A stretch of DNA of 64,000 nt, taken from positions 1 through 64,000 of the forward strand of contig NZ_JBFAHM010000001.1 in assembly GCF_040654195.1 (NCBI RefSeq). Direction: 5' to 3'. Position numbers and translations under genes: made by a program. A model generated the notes under the pieces. That model had not been told where the DNA came from, made no database searches, and was given only the letters and a program-made list of their open reading frames with translations. This DNA is from Hamadaea sp013361475. Lineage in GTDB: Bacteria; Actinomycetota; Actinomycetes; Mycobacteriales; Micromonosporaceae. Position 1 is the first letter of the stretch, and every line of letters starts with the position of its first letter. Positions 42,930 to 50,861 of the stretch are shown here, one piece after another.

Positions 42930-44000
42930 ATGGGCGTCTTCAGCGCCGACACCGGTCACGAACAGGTCGTCTTCTGCCAAGACCGGGCCACTGGCCTCAA
43001 AGCGATCATCGGCGTCTATTCCACCGCGCTCGGCCCCGCACTCGGCGGCACGCGCTTCTACCCGTACGCCTCCGAGGAGGAGGCGCTGCACGACGTGCTG
43101 GAGTTGTCTCGCGGGATGGCGTACAAGAACGCTCTCGCGGGACTGGACCTCGGCGGCGGCAAGGCCGTCATCTGGGGTGACCCGGTGCGGGACAAGACCG
43201 AGGGGCTGCTCCGGGCGTACGGCCGGTTCGTGCAGTCGCTCAACGGCCGCTACTGGACGGCCTGCGATGTCGGCACCTACGTCCAGGACATGGACGTGGT
43301 GGCCCGCGAAACCCGGTTCGTGACCGGCCGGAGCGTGGAGCACGGCGGCGCGGGCGACTCGTCCATCCTCACCGCGTGGGGCGTCTTCCAGGGCATGCGC
43401 GCCGCCGCCGAGCACCGCTGGGGCTCGCCGTCGCTGCGCGGCCGCCGGGTCGGCCTCGCGGGCCTGGGCAAGGTCGGCAAGTACCTCGCGGTCCACCTGC
43501 TCGAGGACGGCGCCGAGGTCGTGGCGACCGACCCCAGCGAGGCCGCGCTCGCCTGGGCGCGCCAGACCCACCCGCAGATCACGCTGGTGGGGGATGTGCA
43601 GGAACTGATCACCAGCGACATCGAGGTGTACGCGCCGTGCGCCCTCGGCGGGGCGCTCAACGACGACACCGTTCCCGTGCTGCGGGCGCAGATCGTCGCC
43701 GGGGCGGCCAACAACCAGCTGGCCCACCCGGGGGTGGAGAAGCTGCTCGCCGAGCGCGGGATCCTTTACGCGCCGGACTACGTCGTCAACGCCGGCGGCG
43801 TGATCCAGGTGGCCGACGAGATCGAGGGCTTCAACTTCGACCGCGCCAAGCTGCGGGCGACCAAGATCTACACGACCACGAAGCAGATCCTCGAACTCGC
43901 CGACGCCGAAGGTGTGTCGCCCGCCACCGCGGCCGATCGCCTCGCGGAGCGGCGGATGGCCGAGGTCGGCCGGCTGCAGACGATCCGCCTGCCGCGCTGA
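42930..44000 (+). CDS. vdh: Leucine/valine dehydrogenase (Glu/Leu/Phe/Val family)
   Basis: NAD-dependent oxidative deamination of branched-chain amino acids to their keto acids, feeding acyl-CoA precursors. The 356-residue protein has the substrate-domain motif GPALGGTRFYPY, the catalytic-lysine region MAYKNALAGLDLGGGKAVI, TACDVGTYVQDMD and the NAD-binding GLGKVGKYLAVHLLEDGAEVVATD (in part), plus CALGGALND and AGAANNQLAHP. The ATG follows GAGGAG. Whether valine or leucine is preferred cannot be decided by eye. A 14-bp-arm palindrome follows the stop. Confidence 0.93.
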   Translation: MGVFSADTGHEQVVFCQDRATGLKAIIGVYSTALGPALGGTRFYPYASEEEALHDVLELSRGMAYKNALAGLDLGGGKAVIWGDPVRDKTEGLLRAYGRFVQSLNGRYWTACDVGTYVQDMDVVARETRFVTGRSVEHGGAGDSSILTAWGVFQGMRAAAEHRWGSPSLRGRRVGLAGLGKVGKYLAVHLLEDGAEVVATDPSEAALAWARQTHPQITLVGDVQELITSDIEVYAPCALGGALNDDTVPVLRAQIVAGAANNQLAHPGVEKLLAERGILYAPDYVVNAGGVIQVADEIEGFNFDRAKLRATKIYTTTKQILELADAEGVSPATAADRLAERRMAEVGRLQTIRLPR

Positions 44001-44017
44001 AATGCTCTGCAAGGGCC

Positions 44018-44068
44018 GGTCGCGACCCGCGTGAGCGCTCCGGGTGGTGCGTTCCGCGGGTCACGACC
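44018..44068. terminator. Palindrome after vdh
   Basis: Arms GGTCGCGACCCGCG and CGCGGGTCACGACC pair over 14 bp with one mismatch around a 23-nt loop. It begins about 17 bp beyond the vdh stop; no U-run follows. Confidence 0.55.
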
Positions 44069-44253
44069 GAATCCGCAACGAACCCCTTACCGTCGCAAAT
44101 CAGACAGTTTGCGCGCGGCACGGCAACATGGAGTGGAGCCCGAGGTGCCGAAGTCGGCAACGACTGTGTACCGTATGACCCACGAGAGATGCCTGACGTC
44201 ATCGGGGCCCGCCTTCGGGCTGCCCCGACATTCATGTGCGAGGGGGTCGGTCC

Positions 44254-44478
44254 ATGGGACGCGGCCGAGCTAAGGCCAAGCAGACTAAGGTGGCCAGGGA
44301 GTTGAAGTACCACTCCCCGAACACCGACCTCGCGGCGTTGCAGCGAGAACTCGGTGGAGCCGCCGCCGCGAAGTCTGATGAGCAGCTCGACGACGAGTAC
44401 GACGAGTACGACGCCGACGATGATGACTCTGAAGACGCGGACGACGACCCCAACTGGGCGATACGGCGTTCCCGGTAA
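44254..44478 (+). CDS. DUF3073 small acidic protein
   Basis: 74 residues: a basic start MGRGRAKAKQTKVARELKYHSPNTDL (in part), then LAALQRELG and a highly acidic disordered part (DDEYDEYDADDDDSEDADDD) ending NWAIRRSR. This pattern matches the actinobacterial DUF3073 family, usually found near purM/bldC/vdh as here. Function unknown. GAGGGGG precedes the ATG. Confidence 0.9.
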   Translation: MGRGRAKAKQTKVARELKYHSPNTDLAALQRELGGAAAAKSDEQLDDEYDEYDADDDDSEDADDDPNWAIRRSR

Positions 44479-44485
44479 CGCCGTC

Positions 44486-44547
44486 GAAGATCGCTATCCA
44501 CCAGGCCCGCGCGACTTGAGCGCGCCTCCTGTGGGGTAGCGATCTTC
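44486..44547. terminator. 62-bp hairpin after DUF3073
   Basis: Outer arms GAAGATCGCTA and TAGCGATCTTC are perfect. Further in, CCAC/GTGG and GCGCG-acttga-GCGCGC stems continue the hairpin. Eight bases past the DUF3073 stop, so probably its terminator. It also carries GATC in the arms like the dispersed palindromes. Confidence 0.7.
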
Positions 44548-44635
44548 ACGTGCCGCCACAACGGCGTGGGGCTGCCTCAGCGGGATCCGTCGTGGGTGTG
44601 GTGCGTTTTGCGCCCAGCGCCTAGCCTGATGCCTC

Positions 44636-44839
44636 ATGAGTGACATTGAGACTCGCGGCGACGAGGAAAACACGCTGGTCACCTTTGACACCGACGGCGA
44701 CGGCAAGGCCGACGTCTGGGTCAAGGACACCGACGGCGACGGCGTTTCCGACCTGGTGGAACTCGATCACAACCATGACGGTGTGGTCGACGTGACGCTG
44801 GTCGACCTCGATCAGGACGGCAAGCCCGACAACGTCTGA
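44636..44839 (+). CDS. Small calcium-binding-type Asp repeat protein
   Basis: 67 residues without signal peptide. After an acidic N-terminus it has four successive DxDxDG or DxNxDG loops: DTDGDGKAD, DTDGDGVSD, DHNHDGVVD and DLDQDGKPD. These resemble EF-hand-like or thrombospondin type-3 calcium loops, and the length is almost fully repeat. No ribosome site is evident; TAGCCT at 44622-44627 would place the transcript start at or beside the ATG (leaderless). Role unknown. Confidence 0.75.
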   Translation: MSDIETRGDEENTLVTFDTDGDGKADVWVKDTDGDGVSDLVELDHNHDGVVDVTLVDLDQDGKPDNV

Positions 44840-44849
44840 ACGTCGCCGG

Positions 44850-46145
44850 TCAGCCGCCGCCCAGCGCGCGGAACGCCGACATCAGCAACAGCACCACCAG
44901 CACCGCCGCCAGCGCCCACCAGAGCCAGCGGCGGTGTTTGTGCGTACCGGGCAGGGCCTCGTCGACGCCGAGCTGGGCCAGGCGGTGCCGGGCTTCCAGC
45001 ACGCTCTGCCGAGCCCCGGCCACGACGGGGTCGGCGCCCGGTGCGCCATGGGCCGCGCGGGCTCGGGCCAGTTCGACGGCGTACCGGCACTGCGCACGCT
45101 GCAACGTGCGGACCGCGCGCTCGCCCTTGCCCCCGGCGACCTTCTTGGCGTGATGGCGAGCCCGGGCCCGCAGGTGGGCCTCGGCCAGCGTGCCCACCTC
45201 GCCCGGCGTCGCGACGTGCGGATCGCCGAGCTCGCCGAGCTCGGCCAGGTAGAAGCGCGCCTCGCGGGACCGGGCCAGCCAGGCCAGGCTGAGCACCAGC
45301 AGCAGCGCCGGGATGCCTTTGATCAGCAGGCCGAGCAGGATGCCGCCGACGCCGCCGCCCACGCCGTCAGCCAGCAGCGGCGAGTTCCAGAGGAAGTGCA
45401 GGAACCAGGCCCCGCCGAAGCCCACCGCGACGCCCGCGAGGCGGTTCAGCAGCGACCGCTGGGTGTGCACCAGGAAGTACGCGATCCCGCCGCCGACGAG
45501 CGCGGAGAAGATCGTGTGGCTCCACAGGCCGGACAGGAAACCCCGGAGGAAGACGGTGGAGATCACCGGGCCGATCTCGTCGCCCTGCCCGGCGACCGCA
45601 ACCGCGTTGACCGCGTAGATGATGTCCTCGACGATCTGGAAGCCGAGTCCGACGAGCGCGCCGTAGACCATGCCGTCCAGCACGCTGTTGATCTGCGCGC
45701 GGGCGATCAGGACGAGGACGACGACGCCCAGCCCCTTGAGCAGCTCCTCGACGGTCGGCCCGGCGATGGCCGACCCCCAGGCGGCGGCGAACTCGGGCGA
45801 GATCAGCTTGGCCAGCAGGTCGTGCACGGCCCGATTGCCGGGGATGGCGACGATCGGGGCGACGGCGGCACCCCAGGCGAACGCGGTCGCCAGCAACAGC
45901 CACGGCTCCCGTTCGAGGAAGTCCAGCGAGGCGATGAAGAGCCAGAACGGCACGGCGTACAGCCCGAAGAGGACGATCGCCGTCAGCGTCGCCGTCGGCC
46001 ATCTCCCGTACGCCGTCTGAAAGATCCCCAGCAGGTGGATCCCGCAGACCACCAGCAGTCCGCTGAGCAGCCAGAAGGCCGGCATCTGAAGCGAGCGTAC
46101 GGCGCGGGCGGTCCGCGGAGTGGGCCGGACGGATTCGGTCGACAT
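44850..46145 (-). CDS. PrsW-family intramembrane metalloprotease
   Basis: 431 residues with about nine membrane segments in the first ~300. The family motif EExxK is TVEELLKG (Glu133, Glu134, Lys137). The second and third motifs are in FQIVEDIIYAVNA and LWSHTIFSALVGGGIAYFL, with a fourth histidine in AWFLHFLWNSP. A long cytoplasmic-type charged region and a final membrane helix (WLWWALAAVLVVLLLMSAF) follow. PrsW proteases cleave anti-sigma factors in Bacillus, but the substrate here is unknown. The start lies 7 nt after the stop of the next gene upstream. Confidence 0.88.
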   Translation of the reverse strand: MSTESVRPTPRTARAVRSLQMPAFWLLSGLLVVCGIHLLGIFQTAYGRWPTATLTAIVLFGLYAVPFWLFIASLDFLEREPWLLLATAFAWGAAVAPIVAIPGNRAVHDLLAKLISPEFAAAWGSAIAGPTVEELLKGLGVVVLVLIARAQINSVLDGMVYGALVGLGFQIVEDIIYAVNAVAVAGQGDEIGPVISTVFLRGFLSGLWSHTIFSALVGGGIAYFLVHTQRSLLNRLAGVAVGFGGAWFLHFLWNSPLLADGVGGGVGGILLGLLIKGIPALLLVLSLAWLARSREARFYLAELGELGDPHVATPGEVGTLAEAHLRARARHHAKKVAGGKGERAVRTLQRAQCRYAVELARARAAHGAPGADPVVAGARQSVLEARHRLAQLGVDEALPGTHKHRRWLWWALAAVLVVLLLMSAFRALGGG

Positions 46146-46152
46146 CGGCGGC

Positions 46153-46707
46153 CTACCTCTGCTGGATCGACGCGATGCTCGCCTCGATCCCCGTCATGAG
46201 GTTGGCCAACTCGGATTCGGCGCCGCTGACCGTCACCTCGATCGACCGCCCGCCGCTCAGGAAGACGGCGTACCGGCCGAGACGTCCGGGTGCGGTGTAC
46301 GACCCCTGTACGCCCGTCAGCCCGCCCGTCGTGGTCATCGGGTCCTCCGCGCCGGTGACCTGGTAGCCGCGCGTACCGGTGATCTTCGCGCGCAACTTCG
46401 CCGCCGCGGCCGTCAGGTCGCCGCCGAAGGGCGCGACCACGATGACGTACCGGACCGGGCCGATCAGGAACAGCGCCGTGCCCCGGTCGGCACCCGGACG
46501 GGTGTTGGTGAGATCGAGTTCGGCCTGTTCCGGGGGGATCACAACGACACCCCCGCCAACGGCGTACGCCCGCCCGCCGACGGTCGAGGCACCGGCCGGC
46601 ACCATCCGGTTGATCGCCGGCAGACCCCAGGCCACGAACAGGATGGCGCCCAGCACGGCGATGCTGCTGGCCAGATTGCGCAGCAGCCGGGTCCCCGCGG
46701 TCGCCAT
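46153..46707 (-). CDS. Membrane-anchored hypothetical protein upstream of the PrsW-type protease
   Basis: 184 residues. One N-terminal membrane segment (LASSIAVLGAILFVAWGLPAI), the rest probably outside the membrane with beta-rich stretches (VVVIPPEQAELDLTNTRPGADRG, in part; LFLIGPVRYVIVVAPFGG). No recognised domain. Only 7 nt separate it from the protease gene, so they form an operon and it may be a partner or substrate; that is inference. Confidence 0.65.
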   Translation of the reverse strand: MATAGTRLLRNLASSIAVLGAILFVAWGLPAINRMVPAGASTVGGRAYAVGGGVVVIPPEQAELDLTNTRPGADRGTALFLIGPVRYVIVVAPFGGDLTAAAAKLRAKITGTRGYQVTGAEDPMTTTGGLTGVQGSYTAPGRLGRYAVFLSGGRSIEVTVSGAESELANLMTGIEASIASIQQR

Positions 46708-46797
46708 GATCCGAAGGTAGCTTGGGTGGCCCCCACGTGTCCGACTTATGCGTTCTTTCGGGCGACGCCCCGGCTCGCTTCTCCCGACGGCCTTCGC

Positions 46798-48135
46798 TCA
46801 GCCGGCGATACGCGGATCGACGCCGGCCGCGGCCAGCTCCAGAAGGGCGTAGGTGGACTCGGTGAGGCCGATGATGAGCACGCCTTCCGCGCCGAACTCC
46901 TTCACCTGCGCGGCCTGGTCCGGGATCTTCAGATCCTCGGCCTTGCCGCTGGCCGGGACGTCGTAGCCGACGACCTGGATGTCGATCTCGTCGACCCCCG
47001 CCTTGACCAGTTCGGCCTTGACGCCCTGCTGAAGCCCCTCGCCGTACGGGTCCTTGCGGTACAGAATGCTGATCTTGCGCAGCCCGTCACGCATGATGAC
47101 GTCCGCCAACGCCCGGGACTGGAGTTCGTCCGACGGCGCGGCCCGGAAGAAGTAGCCGCCGTCGTCGATCGAGCTCAGCGCGGCCGAGGTCGCCGACGGC
47201 GCGAACAGGATGACCTTGCGCGCCGCCGCCTCGGGGATGAGCTTCGTCGCGACACCGGAGCTGGACGGCCCGAAGAACATCTGGGCGCCCTGGGTGATCT
47301 GCGCGTCCATCGCGGCCTTGCCCTTGTCGGCGTTGGTGCCGTCGTCGCCGTCCAGGAACTGCACCGGCTTGCCCAGTACGCCGCCCGCCGCGTTGATCTC
47401 CTCGATCGCCAGCCGGGCGCCGGCCCGCTTCGGCGGGTTGCTCCCCGAGTTCGTGCCCGTGATCGCGGTCAGTCCGCCGATGATCAGCGGAGCACCGCTC
47501 TCCTTCACCGACGTCTTCACCGGCGCGGGTCCGGGATCGGTGGAGGCGGCCGCCTCGGTGCCGGCCCCGACGTATTCCGTCAGCTGCTTGTTGATCTGGC
47601 TGTCCCCGCTGAAGTGCAGCGTCCCGTACGACGTGGTGGAGGGCTCACCCTTGTCCTTGAAGCCGGTCTTCACGGTGATGCCGACATACCGCAGGTCGGT
47701 GCCCTTGCGGGCCAGCGACAGGCAATCCTCCGGAGTGGAGCAGTCCTTGCCGCCGATCGTCACGCCGTTGATGTAGTTCTTCACCACGGTCGCGTCGGTC
47801 GTCCGGGCCAACTGGGTCGCCAGCGCCATGATGACCATCGCGTCGTAGGACTCACCGGCGTACGAATAGTCCTTGAGATTGGGGTCGATCGCCCGCAGGC
47901 GCGCCTTGAACTCCTCGGTGATCGGCGTGAGCGGGGTCGTGCCCTTCATGCCGTCGATGAGACCAGGCTGGGCCTTGCCCACCGGCTCGCCGATCGTGTT
48001 CTTCATGTTGCCGTCGGCGCCGTAGAACCGGATCGACTGATGACTGTTCGTAGGCGTGTCCTTCTCGCCGCAGGCGGCGACGCTCAGCGCCAGCGCGGCG
48101 CACAGAAACAGCCGGATCCCGGGCGTTGGGCGCAT
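46798..48135 (-). CDS. Substrate-binding lipoprotein (Leu/Ile/Val-type) with circularly permuted lobes
   Basis: 445 residues. The signal peptide ends in lipobox VAAC22. Residues ~34-190 look like the C-terminal half of a Leu/Ile/Val-binding protein: FYGADGNMKNTIGEP, GMKGTTPLTPITEEF, YAGESYDAMVIMALA, GKDCSTPEDCLSL and GEPSTTSYGTLHF. Residues ~191-213 are a Pro/Ala/Thr linker. Residues 214-445 look like the N-terminal half: LIIGGLTAITG, GARLAIEEINAAGGVLGKPV, FFGPSSSGVATKL, DDGGYFFRAAPSDELQ and ISILYRKDPYGEGL. The normal order is reversed. No transporter genes adjoin. Confidence 0.85.
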   Translation of the reverse strand: MRPTPGIRLFLCAALALSVAACGEKDTPTNSHQSIRFYGADGNMKNTIGEPVGKAQPGLIDGMKGTTPLTPITEEFKARLRAIDPNLKDYSYAGESYDAMVIMALATQLARTTDATVVKNYINGVTIGGKDCSTPEDCLSLARKGTDLRYVGITVKTGFKDKGEPSTTSYGTLHFSGDSQINKQLTEYVGAGTEAAASTDPGPAPVKTSVKESGAPLIIGGLTAITGTNSGSNPPKRAGARLAIEEINAAGGVLGKPVQFLDGDDGTNADKGKAAMDAQITQGAQMFFGPSSSGVATKLIPEAAARKVILFAPSATSAALSSIDDGGYFFRAAPSDELQSRALADVIMRDGLRKISILYRKDPYGEGLQQGVKAELVKAGVDEIDIQVVGYDVPASGKAEDLKIPDQAAQVKEFGAEGVLIIGLTESTYALLELAAAGVDPRIAG

Positions 48136-48260
48136 GAGGGGTCGCCTTCCTGAACGATCAACTCGTCCCGGAGACTAGCGCGCGACGGGTTCTGTCGGGA
48201 AGTGGTCATCAAAGTTGTCCCTGCCCGGTTGCGTTGACATCGCGTCGTACGCTCCCAACC

Positions 48261-48650
48261 GTGACCGCCGATCCCCACCGCGTCTTCGAAGACGCGGCAC
48301 TGCTGCTCGACCAGGCCCTGGCGGGCGACCGGGCGGCAGCGGTCGAAACCGTCGGCACCGTCGTCGGCGACCAGGGTATTTCGGGCGCGCTCGGGGTGGC
48401 CTGGTGCCTCGCCGGAACGATCACCGGCGATGGCAACCCGTCCGGCCTGTGGTCCCTCGAGTTCCCCGAGATCGACGAGGCGCAGTACGACGCCCGGTGG
48501 GTCGCACGGTTCATCAGCGCGTACCTGAACGAGGACGAGCCGACGGCCCAGGCGCTGGTCGGGGCGGCCCAGGAAGACGGCCGGCTGGAGGACTGCCTGC
48601 TCACCCTGGCCGGGTCCACCGTGGCCACGCTGCACCATCGCGAGCGCTGA
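48261..48650 (+). CDS. Small hypothetical protein
   Basis: 129 residues from the GTG at 48261; the frame extends nine codons further upstream. Acidic, soluble, Ala/Leu-rich (FEDAALLLDQALAGDRAAAVETVGTV, in part). It contains GLWSLEFPEIDEAQYDARWVARFISAYLNED, shown in part. No recognised domain. Divergent from the binding lipoprotein and 27 bp upstream of the antitoxin-like gene on the same strand. Confidence 0.6.
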   Translation: MTADPHRVFEDAALLLDQALAGDRAAAVETVGTVVGDQGISGALGVAWCLAGTITGDGNPSGLWSLEFPEIDEAQYDARWVARFISAYLNEDEPTAQALVGAAQEDGRLEDCLLTLAGSTVATLHHRER

Positions 48651-48677
48651 AACGGCGGACGTGTCATCATTTCGGGC

Positions 48678-48914
48678 ATGGCGCAGGTAAACCTGATGAC
48701 CTCGCTGCCCGAGCACGCGCTGGAGGTCCTGCGCGACCGGGCGCGCCACGACGGCGTACCGCTCGGGGAGTGGCTCGCCCGCGCGATCTACGACAAGGCG
48801 ACCCGCGACAGCAGCGCCGACCCGGCCCGCAAGGACGCCGCCCGCCGCCGTCGCTTCATCGCCGACACCGAAGCCGAGCGCCTCCGCCACTTCCACCAGG
48901 TTGAATCCGCGTGA
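48678..48914 (+). CDS. Ribbon-helix-helix-type antitoxin-like protein
   Basis: 78 residues: VNLMTSLPEHALEVLRDRARHDGVPLGEWLARAIYDKA (in part) has the beta-strand plus two-helix spacing of CopG/VapB-like DNA-binding antitoxins, followed by a basic and charged tail suited to binding a toxin. The stop overlaps the next start by 4 nt (ATGA), the usual arrangement of a type II toxin-antitoxin operon. Confidence 0.7.
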   Translation: MAQVNLMTSLPEHALEVLRDRARHDGVPLGEWLARAIYDKATRDSSADPARKDAARRRRFIADTEAERLRHFHQVESA

Positions 48915-49213
48915 ACCGGGGCGTGGTGTGGGACTACTCGCCCGCCTCCGGACCAGCCGTACGCGTCGTCGTGCTCTCCAACGAAGTCCACAACTCGGTC
49001 TCCTGGCCGGTGTGCGCGTACCTGACGAGGCGGGCGACGCCGCTGGTGCCCACGATGGTCCCGCTCGCCGACCCCGACCCGGTCGGCGGTGCGGTCGACC
49101 TCGCCACCCTCGGCACCATCAACCCCGACCGGCTCTCCGGCCCGGTGGGCATGCTCACGGGAGCGAGCCTGGCTCGCATCGGCGAAGCGGTCCGGGCCCT
49201 CTTCGGGCTGTGA
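48911..49213 (+). CDS. MazF/PemK-like toxin candidate
   Basis: 100 residues. GVVWDYSPASG, VRVVVLSNEVHNSVSWPVCAYLTRR, VDLATLGTINPDRL and GMLTGASLARIGEAVRALFGL follow the CcdB/MazF fold pattern (N-terminal SNDxxN-like segment, central strand with a 'xxxDRL' element, C-terminal helix). The family cleaves mRNA or tRNA. Catalytic residues are not certain by eye. Coupled to the antitoxin-like gene by an ATGA overlap. Confidence 0.65.
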   Translation: MNRGVVWDYSPASGPAVRVVVLSNEVHNSVSWPVCAYLTRRATPLVPTMVPLADPDPVGGAVDLATLGTINPDRLSGPVGMLTGASLARIGEAVRALFGL

Positions 49214-49267
49214 GCGGGCGCAGAAACGCGAAATGACCAGGCCTTCGGCCTGGTCATGCGAGGGAGG

Positions 49268-49341
49268 TGGCCAGGGGCGGGGTCGAACCGCCGACCTTCC
49301 GATTTTCAGTCGGACGCTCGTACCAACTGAGCTACCTGGCC
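49268..49341 (-). tRNA. tRNA-Phe (anticodon GAA)
   Basis: Minus-strand cloverleaf: acceptor GGCCAGG pairs with CCTGGCC plus discriminator A. Anticodon loop CTGAAAA gives GAA. T-arm GGTTCGACCCC. CCA is not encoded. Confidence 0.97.
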
Positions 49342-49385
49342 GTTCAACACGAACGCCGCGCAACTACGCGCGGCGTCAGCGCTGG

Positions 49386-49459
49386 CGGTCCTGACGGGAC
49401 TTGAACCCGCGACCTCCGCCTTGACAGGGCGGCGAGCACTCCAACTGCTCCACAGGACC
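49386..49459 (-). tRNA. tRNA-Asp (anticodon GTC)
   Basis: Acceptor GGTCCTG pairs with CAGGACC plus discriminator G. Anticodon loop CTGTCAA gives GTC. T-arm GGGTTCAAGTCCC. It lies 44 bp from tRNA-Phe in the same orientation. Confidence 0.97.
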
Positions 49460-49492
49460 TTGCTTCGGGAGACTGTACCAGTCTCCCTTCCG

Positions 49493-49565
49493 TGCCCCCA
49501 ACGGGATTCGAACCCGTGCTACCGCCTTGAAAGGGCGGCGTCCTGGGCCGCTAGACGATGAGGGC
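49493..49565 (-). tRNA. tRNA-Glu (anticodon TTC)
   Basis: Acceptor GCCCTCA pairs with TGGGGGC (one G-T pair) plus discriminator A. Anticodon loop CTTTCAA gives TTC. T-arm GGGTTCGAATCCC. First of the Glu-Asp-Phe cluster in the direction of transcription. Confidence 0.97.
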
Positions 49566-49716
49566 GGCCGAACCATCATCGCACATTGCGACTCAGGCTG
49601 CTTTAGCTCCCATCCGGCCCCGCCGGAGGCTTGCAAAGCATATGCGATGCCCTCCCGGCCCGCCAAATCGACCTCCCGCTACGCGTCGGCCCGGCGTATC
49701 GGGATGTTCGTGCAGG

Positions 49717-50700
49717 TCAAGCGGTACCTGTCGGGAGCGCTCGGAGAACGAACTTGGCCTTCAACGCCGGGAGGATCTGCCGGAGCGCCGCGTTCGTCTG
49801 GCTCCGATCCCCGCCGCCGTCGTGCATCAGCACGATCGCGCCCCGCGAAGTGTGGCCTAGAACACGGCTGACGATCTGGGATACGCCCGGATTCTTCCAA
49901 TCCCACGGGTCGACCGCCCAGCCGAGCGCGACCTTGCCCATCTGCTTGAGGATCTTCACCTCACCAGCCGTCCACTCGCCGCCGGGCTGGCGGAAATAGC
50001 GGATGGGTACGCCGGGGACGACCGCGTGGATCGCCGCGTCCGTACGCAGAACGTCGGCCTTGATCTGGGCATCCGTGCGGTGGCCGAGGCGCAGGTCGTG
50101 CGACCAGCTGTGGTTGCACAGCGTGTGCCCCTCCGCGACCATTCGGCGTACGAGGGCGGCGTTCGCCTTCACCTGCCGCCCGATCAGGCAGAACGTCGCC
50201 TTGACCCCGGCTGCCTTCAATTGGTCGAGGATGCGGGGAGTCCACGTCGGCTGGGGGCCGTCGTCGAAGGTCAACGCAACCGAGGCATCCCCGGTATGCG
50301 TCATGACCGAGCCCTTCGGAGGCTTCGACTCGTCGACTTTCCTCGGCGGGGCGGGTGTCGCCGACGGGGACGGTGACGGCGATACCGAGGGGCTGGCCGA
50401 TGACGAGGGGGGCGCACTCGCTGACACGTTCGTGTCCGGCTTCGGCGTACCCGACAGGCAGCTGCCGAGGGCCGCGACCCCGAGGATCGCGACGAACCCG
50501 GCGCTGGCGACGGATCGGCGCGCCCGCGATGAGAGCACGCTGGGGCTTTGCGCCCAGACCCGCAGTCGGCGCAGCTGGCTCAGCACCCACGGTACGAAGG
50601 CCGCCCCAGCCCGCGCCAGCACGTGGCCGAGCCTCTTGACCAGGCGCGATAAGCCCGCGCCGGTTCGACCGGCCAGCTCGCGGACACGGGGCACCGGCAT
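49717..50700 (-). CDS. Membrane-anchored polysaccharide deacetylase (NodB domain)
   Basis: 327 residues. A basic cytoplasmic N-terminus of ~60 residues, a membrane segment (~66-83), a Ser/Pro-rich spacer (~92-125), then a NodB domain. Motif 1 is TFDDGP (Asp146-Asp147), motif 2 HSWSH (His197, His201; metal ligands), motif 3 RQPGGEW, motif 4 DPWDW and motif 5 VLMHDGG. All five carbohydrate-esterase-4 motifs are intact, so it probably N-deacetylates peptidoglycan or another extracellular glycan. The ATG at 50700 follows GGGGAGG. Confidence 0.93.
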   Translation of the reverse strand: MPVPRVRELAGRTGAGLSRLVKRLGHVLARAGAAFVPWVLSQLRRLRVWAQSPSVLSSRARRSVASAGFVAILGVAALGSCLSGTPKPDTNVSASAPPSSSASPSVSPSPSPSATPAPPRKVDESKPPKGSVMTHTGDASVALTFDDGPQPTWTPRILDQLKAAGVKATFCLIGRQVKANAALVRRMVAEGHTLCNHSWSHDLRLGHRTDAQIKADVLRTDAAIHAVVPGVPIRYFRQPGGEWTAGEVKILKQMGKVALGWAVDPWDWKNPGVSQIVSRVLGHTSRGAIVLMHDGGGDRSQTNAALRQILPALKAKFVLRALPTGTA

Positions 50701-50861
50701 GCTTCCTCCCCAGGACGGCTGCCGGCGTACCGGGGGTGGTGTCCCTCACGCGGTTCCCCGCAGACCACCGCGAGGGCCCGGCAGTCACAAGCGCCCAGCC
50801 TTCCACGGCCGGGGCGAGATCGCGAGTCCGACTCGCGAGATCGATCAGGGACTTGTGGGAT

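Noticed and set aside
46798..48135. Two fused half-proteins or a pseudogene instead of a permuted binding protein
   Set aside because: The frame is intact for 445 codons with a normal lipobox and linker, and the two halves together supply one complete lobe set with no duplicated motif.
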